A model generated the notes under the pieces. It made no database searches. It saw only the letters and a list, made by a program, of their open reading frames with translations, and was not told the origin of the DNA. Of a DNA stretch of 64,000 nucleotides, positions 17,822 through 25,920 are shown in pieces. The translations under genes were made by a program, and so were the position numbers. The DNA is from Alphaproteobacteria bacterium (lineage in GTDB: Bacteria; Pseudomonadota; Alphaproteobacteria; CACIAM-22H2): positions 62,001 through 126,000 of the forward strand of contig JAEULA010000028.1 of assembly GCA_016793165.1 (NCBI GenBank), given 5' to 3'. The stretch's first letter is position 1; each line of letters begins with the position of its first letter.

Positions 17822-19567
17822 ATGGCCGGGCCGGGCAGCGAACGTTCGACCGACGAGCTGCGCGCGGGGATCAACCGCTGCGTGGGCGGGCTGATGTTCG
17901 CCGCCTTCGTGGGGCTGTTCATCAACGTGCTGCACCTGGCCGTACCCCTGTACATGATGCAGGTCTACGACCGGGTCATGAACAGCCGCAGCCACGACAC
18001 GCTGCTGATGCTGACCGTGCTCGTGGTCGGCGCCATCGTCTTCATGACGACGCTCGACTTCATCCGCTCGCGCACCTTCATCATCACCGCCGAGAAGCTC
18101 GTCCATCGCCTCCAGGGCGGCGTCTTCCGCGCCGCCGTCGCGGACGCGCTGCGGACCCAGTCGCCGAACGCGACCCAGGCGACGCGCGACCTTCAGGAGC
18201 TGCGCCAGTTCATCACCACGGGGCCGGTGGCCCTGCCGATGGACGCGATGTTCTCGCCGCTGCTGCTCGGCGTGCTGTTCCTGCTCCATCCCGTCTACGG
18301 GATCGTCGCCGTCGCCGGCCTCGGCGGCATGCTGCTGCTGAGCCTCCTGATGGAGTTCGCGGCGCGGCGCCCGTCCGGCCACGCCAACGACGCGGCCCTG
18401 CGCGCGCACCAGGACGTCAACACCGCCATCCGGCACGCCGAGGTCATCGAGGGCATGGGCATGATCGGGGCGGTGCTCCGCCGCTGGCAACGCAGCCAAC
18501 GCATCGCGCTCGACCTCGTCGGCGGCGGAAACAGCGCCGCGCGGGCGATCTCCGCGGTATCCCGCGGCTTCAGGATGGGCCTGCAGGTCGCGGTGCTGGC
18601 CGCCGGCGCGGAGCTCGCCATCGACGCGCTCGCCTCGGCGGGCAGCATCACCGCGGCGACGATCCTCATGGGGCGGTTCCTCGCCCCGTTCGACCAGCTC
18701 ATCGACGGCTGGCGGCAATGGACGAATGCCGGCAGCGCGCTGGGTCGGCTGCGCCGGCTGCTCGCGCAGCATCGCGAGACCCGCAGCGCCACCCCGGTCG
18801 AGGCCGCCGACAGCCGCATCACCGTCGAGCGCGTGACGTTCGTCCCCAACGGCTCCGACCGCGCGGTGCTGCGGTCGGTCAGCTTCGCTCTCGAGCCCGG
18901 CGACGTGCTCGGCATCATCGGCCCCTCCGGCGCGGGCAAGTCGACCCTCGCGCGGCTTATGGTCGGCCTGTGGTCGCCGTCGTCCGGACGGATCTATCTC
19001 GACGGGCAGGACGTGTTCACCTGGGAGCGCGAGAGCTTCGGGCGCCAGGTCGGCTATCTGCCGCAGAACGGCGGGCTCCTGGACGGCACGATCCGCGAGA
19101 ACATCGCGCGCATGGGCGAGGCCGACGCCGCCGCCGTCGTCGCCGCCGCCCGCCGCGCGGACGTCCACGACATGATCGGCCGGCTTCCGCTCGGCTACGA
19201 GACGCGGATCGGCGACGCGGGCTTCGTGCTCTCCGGCGGGCAGCGCCAGCGTGTCGCGCTGGCGCGGGCCCTGTTCGGGAGCCCGAAGCTGCTCGTCCTC
19301 GACGAGCCGAACGCCAATCTCGACGCCGCCGGCGAGCAGTCGCTGATGAAGACGATCACGGAATGCAAGGCCGCCGGCACGACGGTGATCATCGTCGCGC
19401 ACCGCACCTCGATCATGGCGGTCGCCGACAAGCTGCTGGTGCTGCGCGACGGCGCGGTCGAGCAGTTCGGCCCGCGCGCCGAGGTGATGCGCTCGCTGTC
19501 CACCACCAAGACGGCGGCGGCCGGCAACGTGACGCCGCTCCCGGCCGAGCGGAGCGCGCGCGCATGA
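17822..19567 (+). CDS. Type I secretion ABC exporter (PrtD/AprD type)
   Basis: A 581-residue half-transporter: a six-helix membrane domain in the first 300 residues (N-terminal MFAAFVGLFINVLHLAVPLY is typical of PrtD-type exporters, PLYMMQVYDRV the hallmark) and a C-terminal nucleotide-binding domain. Walker A is GPSGAGKST (367-375), the signature LSGGQRQRVALARAL and Walker B LLVLDEPNANLD follow. There is no N-terminal C39 peptidase domain, as expected for exporters of RTX proteins with uncleaved C-terminal signals. Coupled to the fusion protein downstream by a 4-bp overlap. The RTX protein at 8557 is the nearest candidate substrate. No TolC-like outer-membrane gene is in the window. Confidence 0.94.
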   Translation: MAGPGSERSTDELRAGINRCVGGLMFAAFVGLFINVLHLAVPLYMMQVYDRVMNSRSHDTLLMLTVLVVGAIVFMTTLDFIRSRTFIITAEKLVHRLQGGVFRAAVADALRTQSPNATQATRDLQELRQFITTGPVALPMDAMFSPLLLGVLFLLHPVYGIVAVAGLGGMLLLSLLMEFAARRPSGHANDAALRAHQDVNTAIRHAEVIEGMGMIGAVLRRWQRSQRIALDLVGGGNSAARAISAVSRGFRMGLQVAVLAAGAELAIDALASAGSITAATILMGRFLAPFDQLIDGWRQWTNAGSALGRLRRLLAQHRETRSATPVEAADSRITVERVTFVPNGSDRAVLRSVSFALEPGDVLGIIGPSGAGKSTLARLMVGLWSPSSGRIYLDGQDVFTWERESFGRQVGYLPQNGGLLDGTIRENIARMGEADAAAVVAAARRADVHDMIGRLPLGYETRIGDAGFVLSGGQRQRVALARALFGSPKLLVLDEPNANLDAAGEQSLMKTITECKAAGTTVIIVAHRTSIMAVADKLLVLRDGAVEQFGPRAEVMRSLSTTKTAAAGNVTPLPAERSARA

Positions 19568-20898
19568 CCACCCTCGCCATCCCCGGGCACGGCCACGAGG
19601 CGGCGGACCCCGAGCCGAAGCTGCGCTCGACCGTCGTCGCCGGCCTGGTCGTCATCGTCGCCTTCGTCGGCGCCTTCGCCGGCTGGAGCCTGTTCGCGCA
19701 GCTCGACAGCGCCGTCATCGCGCAGGGTCGCATCGTCTCGGACAGCCAGCGCAAGATCGTCCAGCATCTCGAGGGGGGCATCCTGCGCGAGCTCCTGGTC
19801 CGGGAGGGCGACGTCGTGCGCGCCGGCCAGGCGGTCGCGCTCCTCGACACCACCCAGTCTGACTCCCAGCTCGGGCAGCTCGTCGGCCAGATCAACGCCG
19901 TGCAGGCGCGGATCGCGCGCCTGCGCGCCGAGCAGGAGGGCGAGCGCAAGCTCGTCCTGCCCGAGGACCTGCGCGGCAAGGCGCAATCCGAGCCGGCACT
20001 CGCCGAGACGCTGCTCGCCCAGCAGCGCCTGTTCGAGGCTCGCTGGCGCGCCCATGACAGCGCGATCGCCGTCGTGCGCAAGCGCATCGACCAGATCCAC
20101 GAGGAGATGACCGCCGCGCAGGCGCAGTTGACCGCCGTAACGCTGCGCATCTCCTCGCTCGAGGACGAGCTGCGCGGCGCGCGCCAGCTCCTCTCCCAGG
20201 GCTTCGAGCGCCGCACGCGCGTGCTCGACCTCGAGCGCAGCCTCGCCGACCTGCGCGGCAAGCTCGGCGAGTATCGCGGCTTCATCGCGCGCGGCGAGCA
20301 GATGGTCGCCGGCGCGAACCTGGAGATCGGGAACCAGACCGACATGCGGCTGTCGGACATCGCGCGCGAACTGCAGGAGGCCCGAGTCCTCGAGGCCGAC
20401 CTCACAGACCGCATCCGCGCCGCCCGCGACGTCCGCCAGCGCCGCGAGATCGTCAGCCCGCAGGACGGCACCGTCACCGACATCCGCCTCGTGACGCCGG
20501 GCGGCGTCATCGGCCCGGGCCAGCCCGTCATGGACATCGTGCCGCTCGACGACGAGCTGATCGTCGAGGCGCGCGTCATGCCCCAGGACAGCGACTCCGT
20601 CCGCGCCGGCCTGCCCACCCAGATCCGCCTCACCGCCTACAAGCGCGCCATCGCGCCGTTGGTCGACGGCGAGCTCACGTACATCTCGGCCGACATGCTG
20701 CAGGACGTTCGCACCGGCGATCGCTACTTCCTGGCGCGCGCCCGGCTGTCGCGCGATTCCCTCGCCCAATGGCGGAACGTGAAGCTCAATCCGGGCATGC
20801 CGGCGGAGATCCTGATCCTCACCGGCGAGCGACGCGCCATCGAGTACCTCGTTCAGCCGCTCTTCGAGCGCTTCCATCGCGCGATGCGCGAGGAATAG
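19564..20898 (+). CDS. HlyD-family membrane fusion protein
   Basis: A 444-residue type I secretion adaptor. It has a single N-terminal transmembrane helix (about residues 22-43), the first half of a biotinyl-lipoyl domain (QHLEGGILRELLVREGDVVRAGQ), a long alpha-helical hairpin (residues about 100-275) and the second lipoyl half with the beta-barrel (REIVSPQDGTVTDIRL, then DELIVEARV). It bridges the inner-membrane exporter to an outer-membrane TolC. ATG overlaps the exporter stop by four bases. The end of the gene faces a convergent gene 54 bp away, so the secretion operon ends here. Confidence 0.94.
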   Translation: MTTLAIPGHGHEAADPEPKLRSTVVAGLVVIVAFVGAFAGWSLFAQLDSAVIAQGRIVSDSQRKIVQHLEGGILRELLVREGDVVRAGQAVALLDTTQSDSQLGQLVGQINAVQARIARLRAEQEGERKLVLPEDLRGKAQSEPALAETLLAQQRLFEARWRAHDSAIAVVRKRIDQIHEEMTAAQAQLTAVTLRISSLEDELRGARQLLSQGFERRTRVLDLERSLADLRGKLGEYRGFIARGEQMVAGANLEIGNQTDMRLSDIARELQEARVLEADLTDRIRAARDVRQRREIVSPQDGTVTDIRLVTPGGVIGPGQPVMDIVPLDDELIVEARVMPQDSDSVRAGLPTQIRLTAYKRAIAPLVDGELTYISADMLQDVRTGDRYFLARARLSRDSLAQWRNVKLNPGMPAEILILTGERRAIEYLVQPLFERFHRAMREE

Positions 20899-20952
20899 CC
20901 GGACCCGTCCCGCGCGCCGGCGCCCGGCCTTGCGCCGCCAGCCGACCGCGAC

Positions 20953-21861
20953 CTAGTCGACCGAGAAGGCGTCGACCGGCGCCGTGAACAGCCCGATGGC
21001 GACCTGGACGCAGACGGCGAGGACGAGCCCGGCGAGCACGACGCGCAGCTTCTCGCCCGGCAGCTTCGCGCCGAGGCGCGCGCCAAGCTGGGCGCCGATG
21101 ACGCTCGTCCCCGCCAGCACGACTCCCAGCATCACGTCGACGGCGTGGCTCGTCATCGCCTGAAGCACCGTCGTGGCCGCCGAGGTGATCGCGATCTGCA
21201 CCAGCGACGTCCCGATCGTGGTCGACGTGCGCATGCCCAGCACGTAGATCATCGCCGGAACCATCACGAAGCCGCCGCCGACGCCCATGATCGCCGTCAA
21301 CGTGCCGACCATCAGGCCGATCGCGACCGGCAGCAGCGCGCTGATGTACAGCTGCGAGCGCCGGAACCGCATCTTGAGCGGCAGATTGTGGATCCAGAAG
21401 TGGCGGCGCTTGCGGCCGACCGGGGGCTGGCCGGCGCGCTGGCGCCGGATGGTCCGGACGCTCTCGACCATCATCGTCGAGCCCAACGTGCCGAGGAGCA
21501 GCACGTAGCAGAGGCCGATCACGAGATCGACCTGGCCCAGCGAGCGCAGCAGCACCAGCAGGCGCACGCCGACCGTGGCGCCGACCAGGCCGCCGGCGGT
21601 GAGCGCGATCGCCATCGCGAGGTCGACATTGCCCCGCCGCCAATGCGCCAGCGCACCGGACACCGACGACGCCATCACGGGCATGGCGCCGGTCGCCACC
21701 GCGAATTGGGCCGGGATGCCGACCAGCATCAGCAACGGGGTCAGGAGGAAGCCGCCGCCGACCCCGAGCAGCCCCGACAGGAATCCGATGCCGCCGCCGA
21801 GCGCCGCCGGCACCAGCGCGGAGATCGTGATGTCGGCGATGGGCAGGTGGAGGTCGAGCAT
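20953..21861 (-). CDS. TauE/SafE-family sulfite/anion permease
   Basis: A 302-residue integral membrane protein of the TauE/SafE (DUF81) family. It shows the two family repeats, each with a glycine-rich helix: SGLLGVGGGFLLTPLL near the N-terminus and LTAIMGVGGGFVMVPAM in the second half. The family includes exporters of sulfite and organosulfonates; the substrate here is unknown. A longer open frame exists upstream, but ATG at this site gives the usual family start (MLDLHLPIADITIS). It is convergent with the secretion operon and not obviously linked to it. Confidence 0.9.
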   Translation of the reverse strand: MLDLHLPIADITISALVPAALGGGIGFLSGLLGVGGGFLLTPLLMLVGIPAQFAVATGAMPVMASSVSGALAHWRRGNVDLAMAIALTAGGLVGATVGVRLLVLLRSLGQVDLVIGLCYVLLLGTLGSTMMVESVRTIRRQRAGQPPVGRKRRHFWIHNLPLKMRFRRSQLYISALLPVAIGLMVGTLTAIMGVGGGFVMVPAMIYVLGMRTSTTIGTSLVQIAITSAATTVLQAMTSHAVDVMLGVVLAGTSVIGAQLGARLGAKLPGEKLRVVLAGLVLAVCVQVAIGLFTAPVDAFSVD

Positions 21862-22021
21862 GCGCGGACGGCCGGGTCGATGCGATCGAAACGTCGTGGC
21901 AGCGATACGGCGGATGCCGCGCGCGCGGTCACGCCGATCCCTCGCGGCAGACCTGCAGCGAGAGCGTGCGGGACACCACCGCGGGTGACATGGAGCGGCG
22001 GCCTGCGGTATCCAGTCCCGC

Positions 22022-22672
22022 GTGTTCATTCGCCGCTCCCGCGTCCATCCCCTGACGACACTCACCACGCCCGTGGCGCGCCGGAAGTACATCAAGGAGC
22101 AGCTGCTCGTGATCTGCGTGCCGAGGGCCGGCACGACCGTCCACGAGATGATCCCGCCGCGCAGTGCGCTGGTCGGGCGGTTCCGCGAGGGCGGGGTCAT
22201 CTGCGAGGTCGCTGACGAGACCGCGCCCGGGCTTCAGAACTTCGTCAGCCGGCTGCGCCGGGCGGCGACCGGCTTCCTCACCCGCCCTGCGAGCGACCAG
22301 ATCGTCGAGCTGCTGCACAGCGAGGTCGAGATGGTCGGCCGGTACGACGCGACGCTGCGCCGGATCGAGCGGATCGACCGCCCCGACGCGCTGGCGGCCT
22401 GGCTGGATCCCGAGCCCCTGCCGCCGGATGCGCGGGATTCGGGCCCGGACTACCTGATGCGGCTTTGGGAGGACGTGGTGGTCGCTCTCGGCCTGAGCTC
22501 CGTCACGGACCCGACCGCGGTCCGCCGGGCCAGCAAGCAGATCGGCTTCCTCGCCGAGGACTACCAGGCCGCCGGGCTGACCCGCGGCGCGGATGAGCTG
22601 GGAATGCTTGCCATGTGGCTCGAGAGCCAGCGCAACCCGGCGCCGAGCGACGATCAGCGCAACAGCGAGTAG
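22022..22672 (+). CDS. Uncharacterised 216-residue protein
   Basis: I do not recognise this protein. It starts with GTG; a second GTG at 22072 would drop 16 residues and may be the true start. The sequence is soluble and mostly helical, with a short PRAGTT segment, a FGL-free charged middle part and an SKQIGFLAEDYQAAGL stretch near the end. It contains no signal peptide or membrane helix. It is transcribed divergently from the TauE gene, and its last 19 bases overlap the 3' end of the opposing gene at 22654. Codon use is that of the neighbourhood, which supports a real gene. Confidence 0.6.
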   Translation: MFIRRSRVHPLTTLTTPVARRKYIKEQLLVICVPRAGTTVHEMIPPRSALVGRFREGGVICEVADETAPGLQNFVSRLRRAATGFLTRPASDQIVELLHSEVEMVGRYDATLRRIERIDRPDALAAWLDPEPLPPDARDSGPDYLMRLWEDVVVALGLSSVTDPTAVRRASKQIGFLAEDYQAAGLTRGADELGMLAMWLESQRNPAPSDDQRNSE

Positions 22673-23436
22673 ATCCCCAGGCCAAGGGCCGACAGCGAGA
22701 CCAGCGACAGGAACGCGACGACGCGCTTGAGCCAACGCTCGGCCGCGTCGCGGCGCGGCCGCTCGGCCTCGGCCTCGCGGACCGAGGCGAGCGCCTCGTC
22801 GATGCGGGCCTGGACCGTCTCCAGCGTCTGGATCTGGCGCGCCACCAGGCCCTGCGCATTGACCAGGCTCTCCAGCGCGGTGGAGAAGCGCTGCGTCTCG
22901 TCCGACACCTCGGAGAGGCGGGCATGCGCCGTCGTGCGCACCTGCTTGACCGCGCCGATCAGCGCGTTCTCGAGGCTCGCCTGCACGACGCGGAATTCGT
23001 CGAGCCAGCGCCCCAGCGCCTCCGGGATCGCCCCGATCGGCACGACCGGGGTCTGCGGGCCCGCCGCGCGCGGCTTCGGGGCCTCGCGGTTCAGCAGCTC
23101 GACGCGACGTTCGCTGCCGGGCTCCACGACCGCCGCCGAGACGCGGTGCTTGGCGTCGACGGGCAGCGGCCGCTCGACGCGGATGTCGAAGGCGTGGCGG
23201 CCGTCCCCGACGCCGTTCTGCGCGAGGTCCTCGCGCAGGCGGTCCGCAAGGCCGCGGGCGATCGGCGCGCCGTCGACCAGGATCTCGACCTCGACCGGCG
23301 TCGACGGTGCGCGCCGATCCCAGGCCCAGCCGGTGACGCGGGTCTCGTAGACGCGGTCGAGGGCGCCGCCGAGCGGCTCCTCGACGGTCGCGTCGAGCGT
23401 GACGCGGGCAACGCGCCGGGCGCCCTCAGGCGGCAT
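22654..23436 (-). CDS. Beta-domain/coiled-coil membrane protein linked to pyruvyl transferase
   Basis: A 260-residue protein in three parts. Residues about 10-120 form a beta domain with the VTGWAWDRRAP and GVGDGRHAFDIRV motifs, a module often attached to glycan-synthesis proteins in alphaproteobacteria. Residues about 140-235 are a heptad-like helical region rich in Q, E and A. The C-terminus is one hydrophobic helix (FLSLVSLSALGLGIYSLL), so it is probably tail-anchored in a membrane. ATG overlaps the stop of the pyruvyl transferase by 11 bases, so the two are coupled. The 13244 protein has a similar module. Its function is unknown, perhaps a scaffold for glycan enzymes. Confidence 0.75.
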   Translation of the reverse strand: MPPEGARRVARVTLDATVEEPLGGALDRVYETRVTGWAWDRRAPSTPVEVEILVDGAPIARGLADRLREDLAQNGVGDGRHAFDIRVERPLPVDAKHRVSAAVVEPGSERRVELLNREAPKPRAAGPQTPVVPIGAIPEALGRWLDEFRVVQASLENALIGAVKQVRTTAHARLSEVSDETQRFSTALESLVNAQGLVARQIQTLETVQARIDEALASVREAEAERPRRDAAERWLKRVVAFLSLVSLSALGLGIYSLLR

Positions 23437-24607
23437 GCTTGATCGCCGGATCCGACGACGGCGCGGTGTCGCGCATGCGATTTGCAAGGCCGTTCTCGTC
23501 GAGGAACCGCTTCATCTCGCGATAGCCGCGCCAGCAGGCGCGGTTGAACTTCTCGAACCTCGCCTGGTCCCAGTAGGATTCCAGGTCGAACGGCTCGCCC
23601 TTGTAGACGTCGAAGGACGGGATCTGGAAGGTCTCCACGAACTCGGCCGTGCGGCTGTCGTAGGTGAAGTAGATCGACGGCACGCCGTTCGACAGCGCGA
23701 TCAGGTTGCCGTGCAGGCGATAGCCGAGGACAAGCTGCTGCCGGCGGACGATCGCGTCGTACTCGGCGACGATGTCGGAGTAGAAGAGGCGGCTCTCGTA
23801 GATCCGGCGCATCGGATCGTCCTCACCCTGCAGCCACTTGTGCTTGGCGAGCTCCTCCATGGCGTCGGCGCGCTGCTCGGGCGTGCCGAACACGATCTTC
23901 TTCTCCTCGATCTCGCCCTGCGCCATCACGGTCACGTCGAAGCGCGTGGCCAGCGACAGGATCGACTCGCGCTGCAGGTCGAGATAGCGCTGGATGTCCG
24001 GCGAATAGGTCGCGGAGACCTCGCGGCGCAGCGTGTATCCCAGCTGCTTGATCGTATCGAGCGGCGGCAGGTCGATGCGGTTCTCCGGATTGTTGTGCCG
24101 GTACAGCGTCGGGCAGCCGATGATCCGGACGTTCTTGACGCCAAGCGACCACAGCACGTCGGCGGTGTAGATGCCGCGCACGCCGATGGTGACGCAGCGG
24201 TCGGCGATCGCGCGCATCACGTCGCGCGTCTGCTCGGAGAGCTCGAGGGTTCCCTTCGACGGCGCCTGGGCGCCGATGCCGAAGGCAATGACCGGGATCT
24301 TCAGGCGCTTGATCACGTCGAGCGCCACCTCCCAGTTCATGCTGGAGTTCAGGTAGTTGGAACCGCGCAGGAAGACGAAGTCGAACTCGGCATTGGCGCG
24401 GTCGATCGCCTTCTGGTTCACCTCGCGGATGTCCAGCACCTCGACCTCGTCGTAGTCGAAGAGCTTCAGCGAGGAGTCGTGGACGAAGGCGTCGCCGATG
24501 TTGTGGTAATGGTTGATCGATCGTTGGATGTCGTGGGCACGGTACCAGCGCACGCAATCATGGTCGTACACCTCGCCGGCCGGGATCATGACCAGGATCT
24601 TGCGCAT
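23426..24607 (-). CDS. Polysaccharide pyruvyl transferase family protein
   Basis: A 393-residue member of the polysaccharide pyruvyl transferase (CsaB-like) family, which puts ketal pyruvate on cell-surface sugars using phosphoenolpyruvate. Recognisable segments are FLRGSNYLNSS, PVIAFGIGAQAPS, the IGVRGIYTADVLWSLGV motif and GYRLHGNLIALSNGVPSIY, in family order and with normal length. Pyruvylated glycans can anchor surface-layer proteins in other bacteria, which is of interest beside a repeat-only RTX protein. It is transcribed away from the propeller gene and leads a two-gene operon with the 22654 gene. Confidence 0.88.
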   Translation of the reverse strand: MRKILVMIPAGEVYDHDCVRWYRAHDIQRSINHYHNIGDAFVHDSSLKLFDYDEVEVLDIREVNQKAIDRANAEFDFVFLRGSNYLNSSMNWEVALDVIKRLKIPVIAFGIGAQAPSKGTLELSEQTRDVMRAIADRCVTIGVRGIYTADVLWSLGVKNVRIIGCPTLYRHNNPENRIDLPPLDTIKQLGYTLRREVSATYSPDIQRYLDLQRESILSLATRFDVTVMAQGEIEEKKIVFGTPEQRADAMEELAKHKWLQGEDDPMRRIYESRLFYSDIVAEYDAIVRRQQLVLGYRLHGNLIALSNGVPSIYFTYDSRTAEFVETFQIPSFDVYKGEPFDLESYWDQARFEKFNRACWRGYREMKRFLDENGLANRMRDTAPSSDPAIKHAA

Positions 24608-24765
24608 CAGGCTCTAACCTCCGGATGGGAGAGGCGGTGCGGCGCCGAGTGTCGCCGCGGTCCGGCCTCCGGAACGGCCGATTGAACCCCGGGAGCGTTT
24701 GGAATTCGTTAAGGCCGATGCCCTGAGCCTGGACGCCTCCCCCTCGCCCCCAGCCCGGACCCCCC

Positions 24766-25920
24766 ATGCGAACCATCGCCATGCTCGCCGCCGCCGTCCT
24801 TGCCGCCCTGGGCGCCGCGACCGGGACGCAAGCGCTGGAGGTCCGGGTCGAGGGCCTGCCCACGGAGGTGTTCCGCTGGAGCGCCGACCGCTGCGAGACC
24901 TGGCACGTCCCCGACGCCCCGGCCCGCGCCTTCCGCACGGCCGACGGCGGCGTGCGGCTGATCGCGGCCCACCACCGCAATCGGTTCATGGCGGGCGAGC
25001 AGCTGCGCGGGGCCCGGGTCGACTGCGCCGTGGCCTTCCACGGCGGCGGCGCCGACGCCCCCGAGGCCTATGACGACAAGCTCTGGCTCAGCGCCCTGTG
25101 GACCGACGACGGCACGACGGTCCACGCGCTGGCGCATGCCGAGTTCCACGGCCAGACGCGGCCGGCGCATTGCCCGGCGGCCCAGTACATGGCGTGCTGG
25201 CGCAACCAGCTCGTCCATGTCGTTTCCTATGACGGCGGCCGGCATTTCGAGCGCAACGGCGTCGCCCTGGTCGCAGGCCTGCCGTACCGATTCGACGGCG
25301 CGCTGGGCCGGCGCTCGGGCTATTTCGAGCCGAGCAACATCGTGCGCGGGCCCGGCGGGCTCTACGCGTTCCTCTGGGCCGAGGCGATCGGCGCGCAGCG
25401 CCGCGGCGCCTGCCTGATGCGCACCACCGACATCGCCGATCCCGAGGCCTGGCGCGCCTGGGACGGCGGCGATTTCACGGTGCGCTTCCGCGACGCCTAT
25501 CGCGACCCGATCGCCGAACCGGCCCGGCACGTCTGCGCGCCGATCGCGCGGCTCGACGGCGTCGTCTCCGGCGTCGTTCGCCATCGCCCGAGCGGCCGCT
25601 ACATCGCCGTGTACGCGACGGTCCGAGCGATGCCCGACGGAAGCCGCCGCGGCGGCGTCTGGGCGACGCACTCCGCCGATCTCACCGCATGGAGCGAGCC
25701 GGCGCTGCTGATGGAGCTGCCGCTGATGTGGGCGCGCGACTGCGCGGCGCCGGCCGCGTGGGCCTATCCGGCGCTGCTCGATCCCGACAGCGAGGCGCGC
25801 AACTTCGACGAGATCGGCGCGCGCGCCGACCTCTACCTCACCCGGTTCAACCTCGGCGCCGACTGCAAGCTGACGGCGGACCGCGACCTCGTGCGCTTCG
25901 GCGTCGCCATCCGACCCTGA
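24766..25920 (+). CDS. Secreted protein, probably a beta-propeller, of unknown function
   Basis: A 384-residue protein with a clear signal peptide (MLAAAVLAALGAATGTQALE). The mature part alternates beta-rich segments with aromatic turns (SYDGGRHFERNG, SGYFEPSNIVRG, GGLYAFLWAEA, SGRYIAVYATV, GVWATHSADLTAWSEPALL), like the five-bladed glycosidase-type propellers. It has several cysteines, as expected for a periplasmic or secreted protein. I cannot name a family or a catalytic triad with confidence. Its last 88 bases overlap the 3' end of the convergent glycosyltransferase gene. By context it may act on the surface glycan. Confidence 0.75.
   Translation: MRTIAMLAAAVLAALGAATGTQALEVRVEGLPTEVFRWSADRCETWHVPDAPARAFRTADGGVRLIAAHHRNRFMAGEQLRGARVDCAVAFHGGGADAPEAYDDKLWLSALWTDDGTTVHALAHAEFHGQTRPAHCPAAQYMACWRNQLVHVVSYDGGRHFERNGVALVAGLPYRFDGALGRRSGYFEPSNIVRGPGGLYAFLWAEAIGAQRRGACLMRTTDIADPEAWRAWDGGDFTVRFRDAYRDPIAEPARHVCAPIARLDGVVSGVVRHRPSGRYIAVYATVRAMPDGSRRGGVWATHSADLTAWSEPALLMELPLMWARDCAAPAAWAYPALLDPDSEARNFDEIGARADLYLTRFNLGADCKLTADRDLVRFGVAIRP

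Noticed and set aside
20899..20952. Possible terminator between the secretion operon and the TauE gene
   Set aside because: GC-rich short dyads only, with no T-run in either direction.
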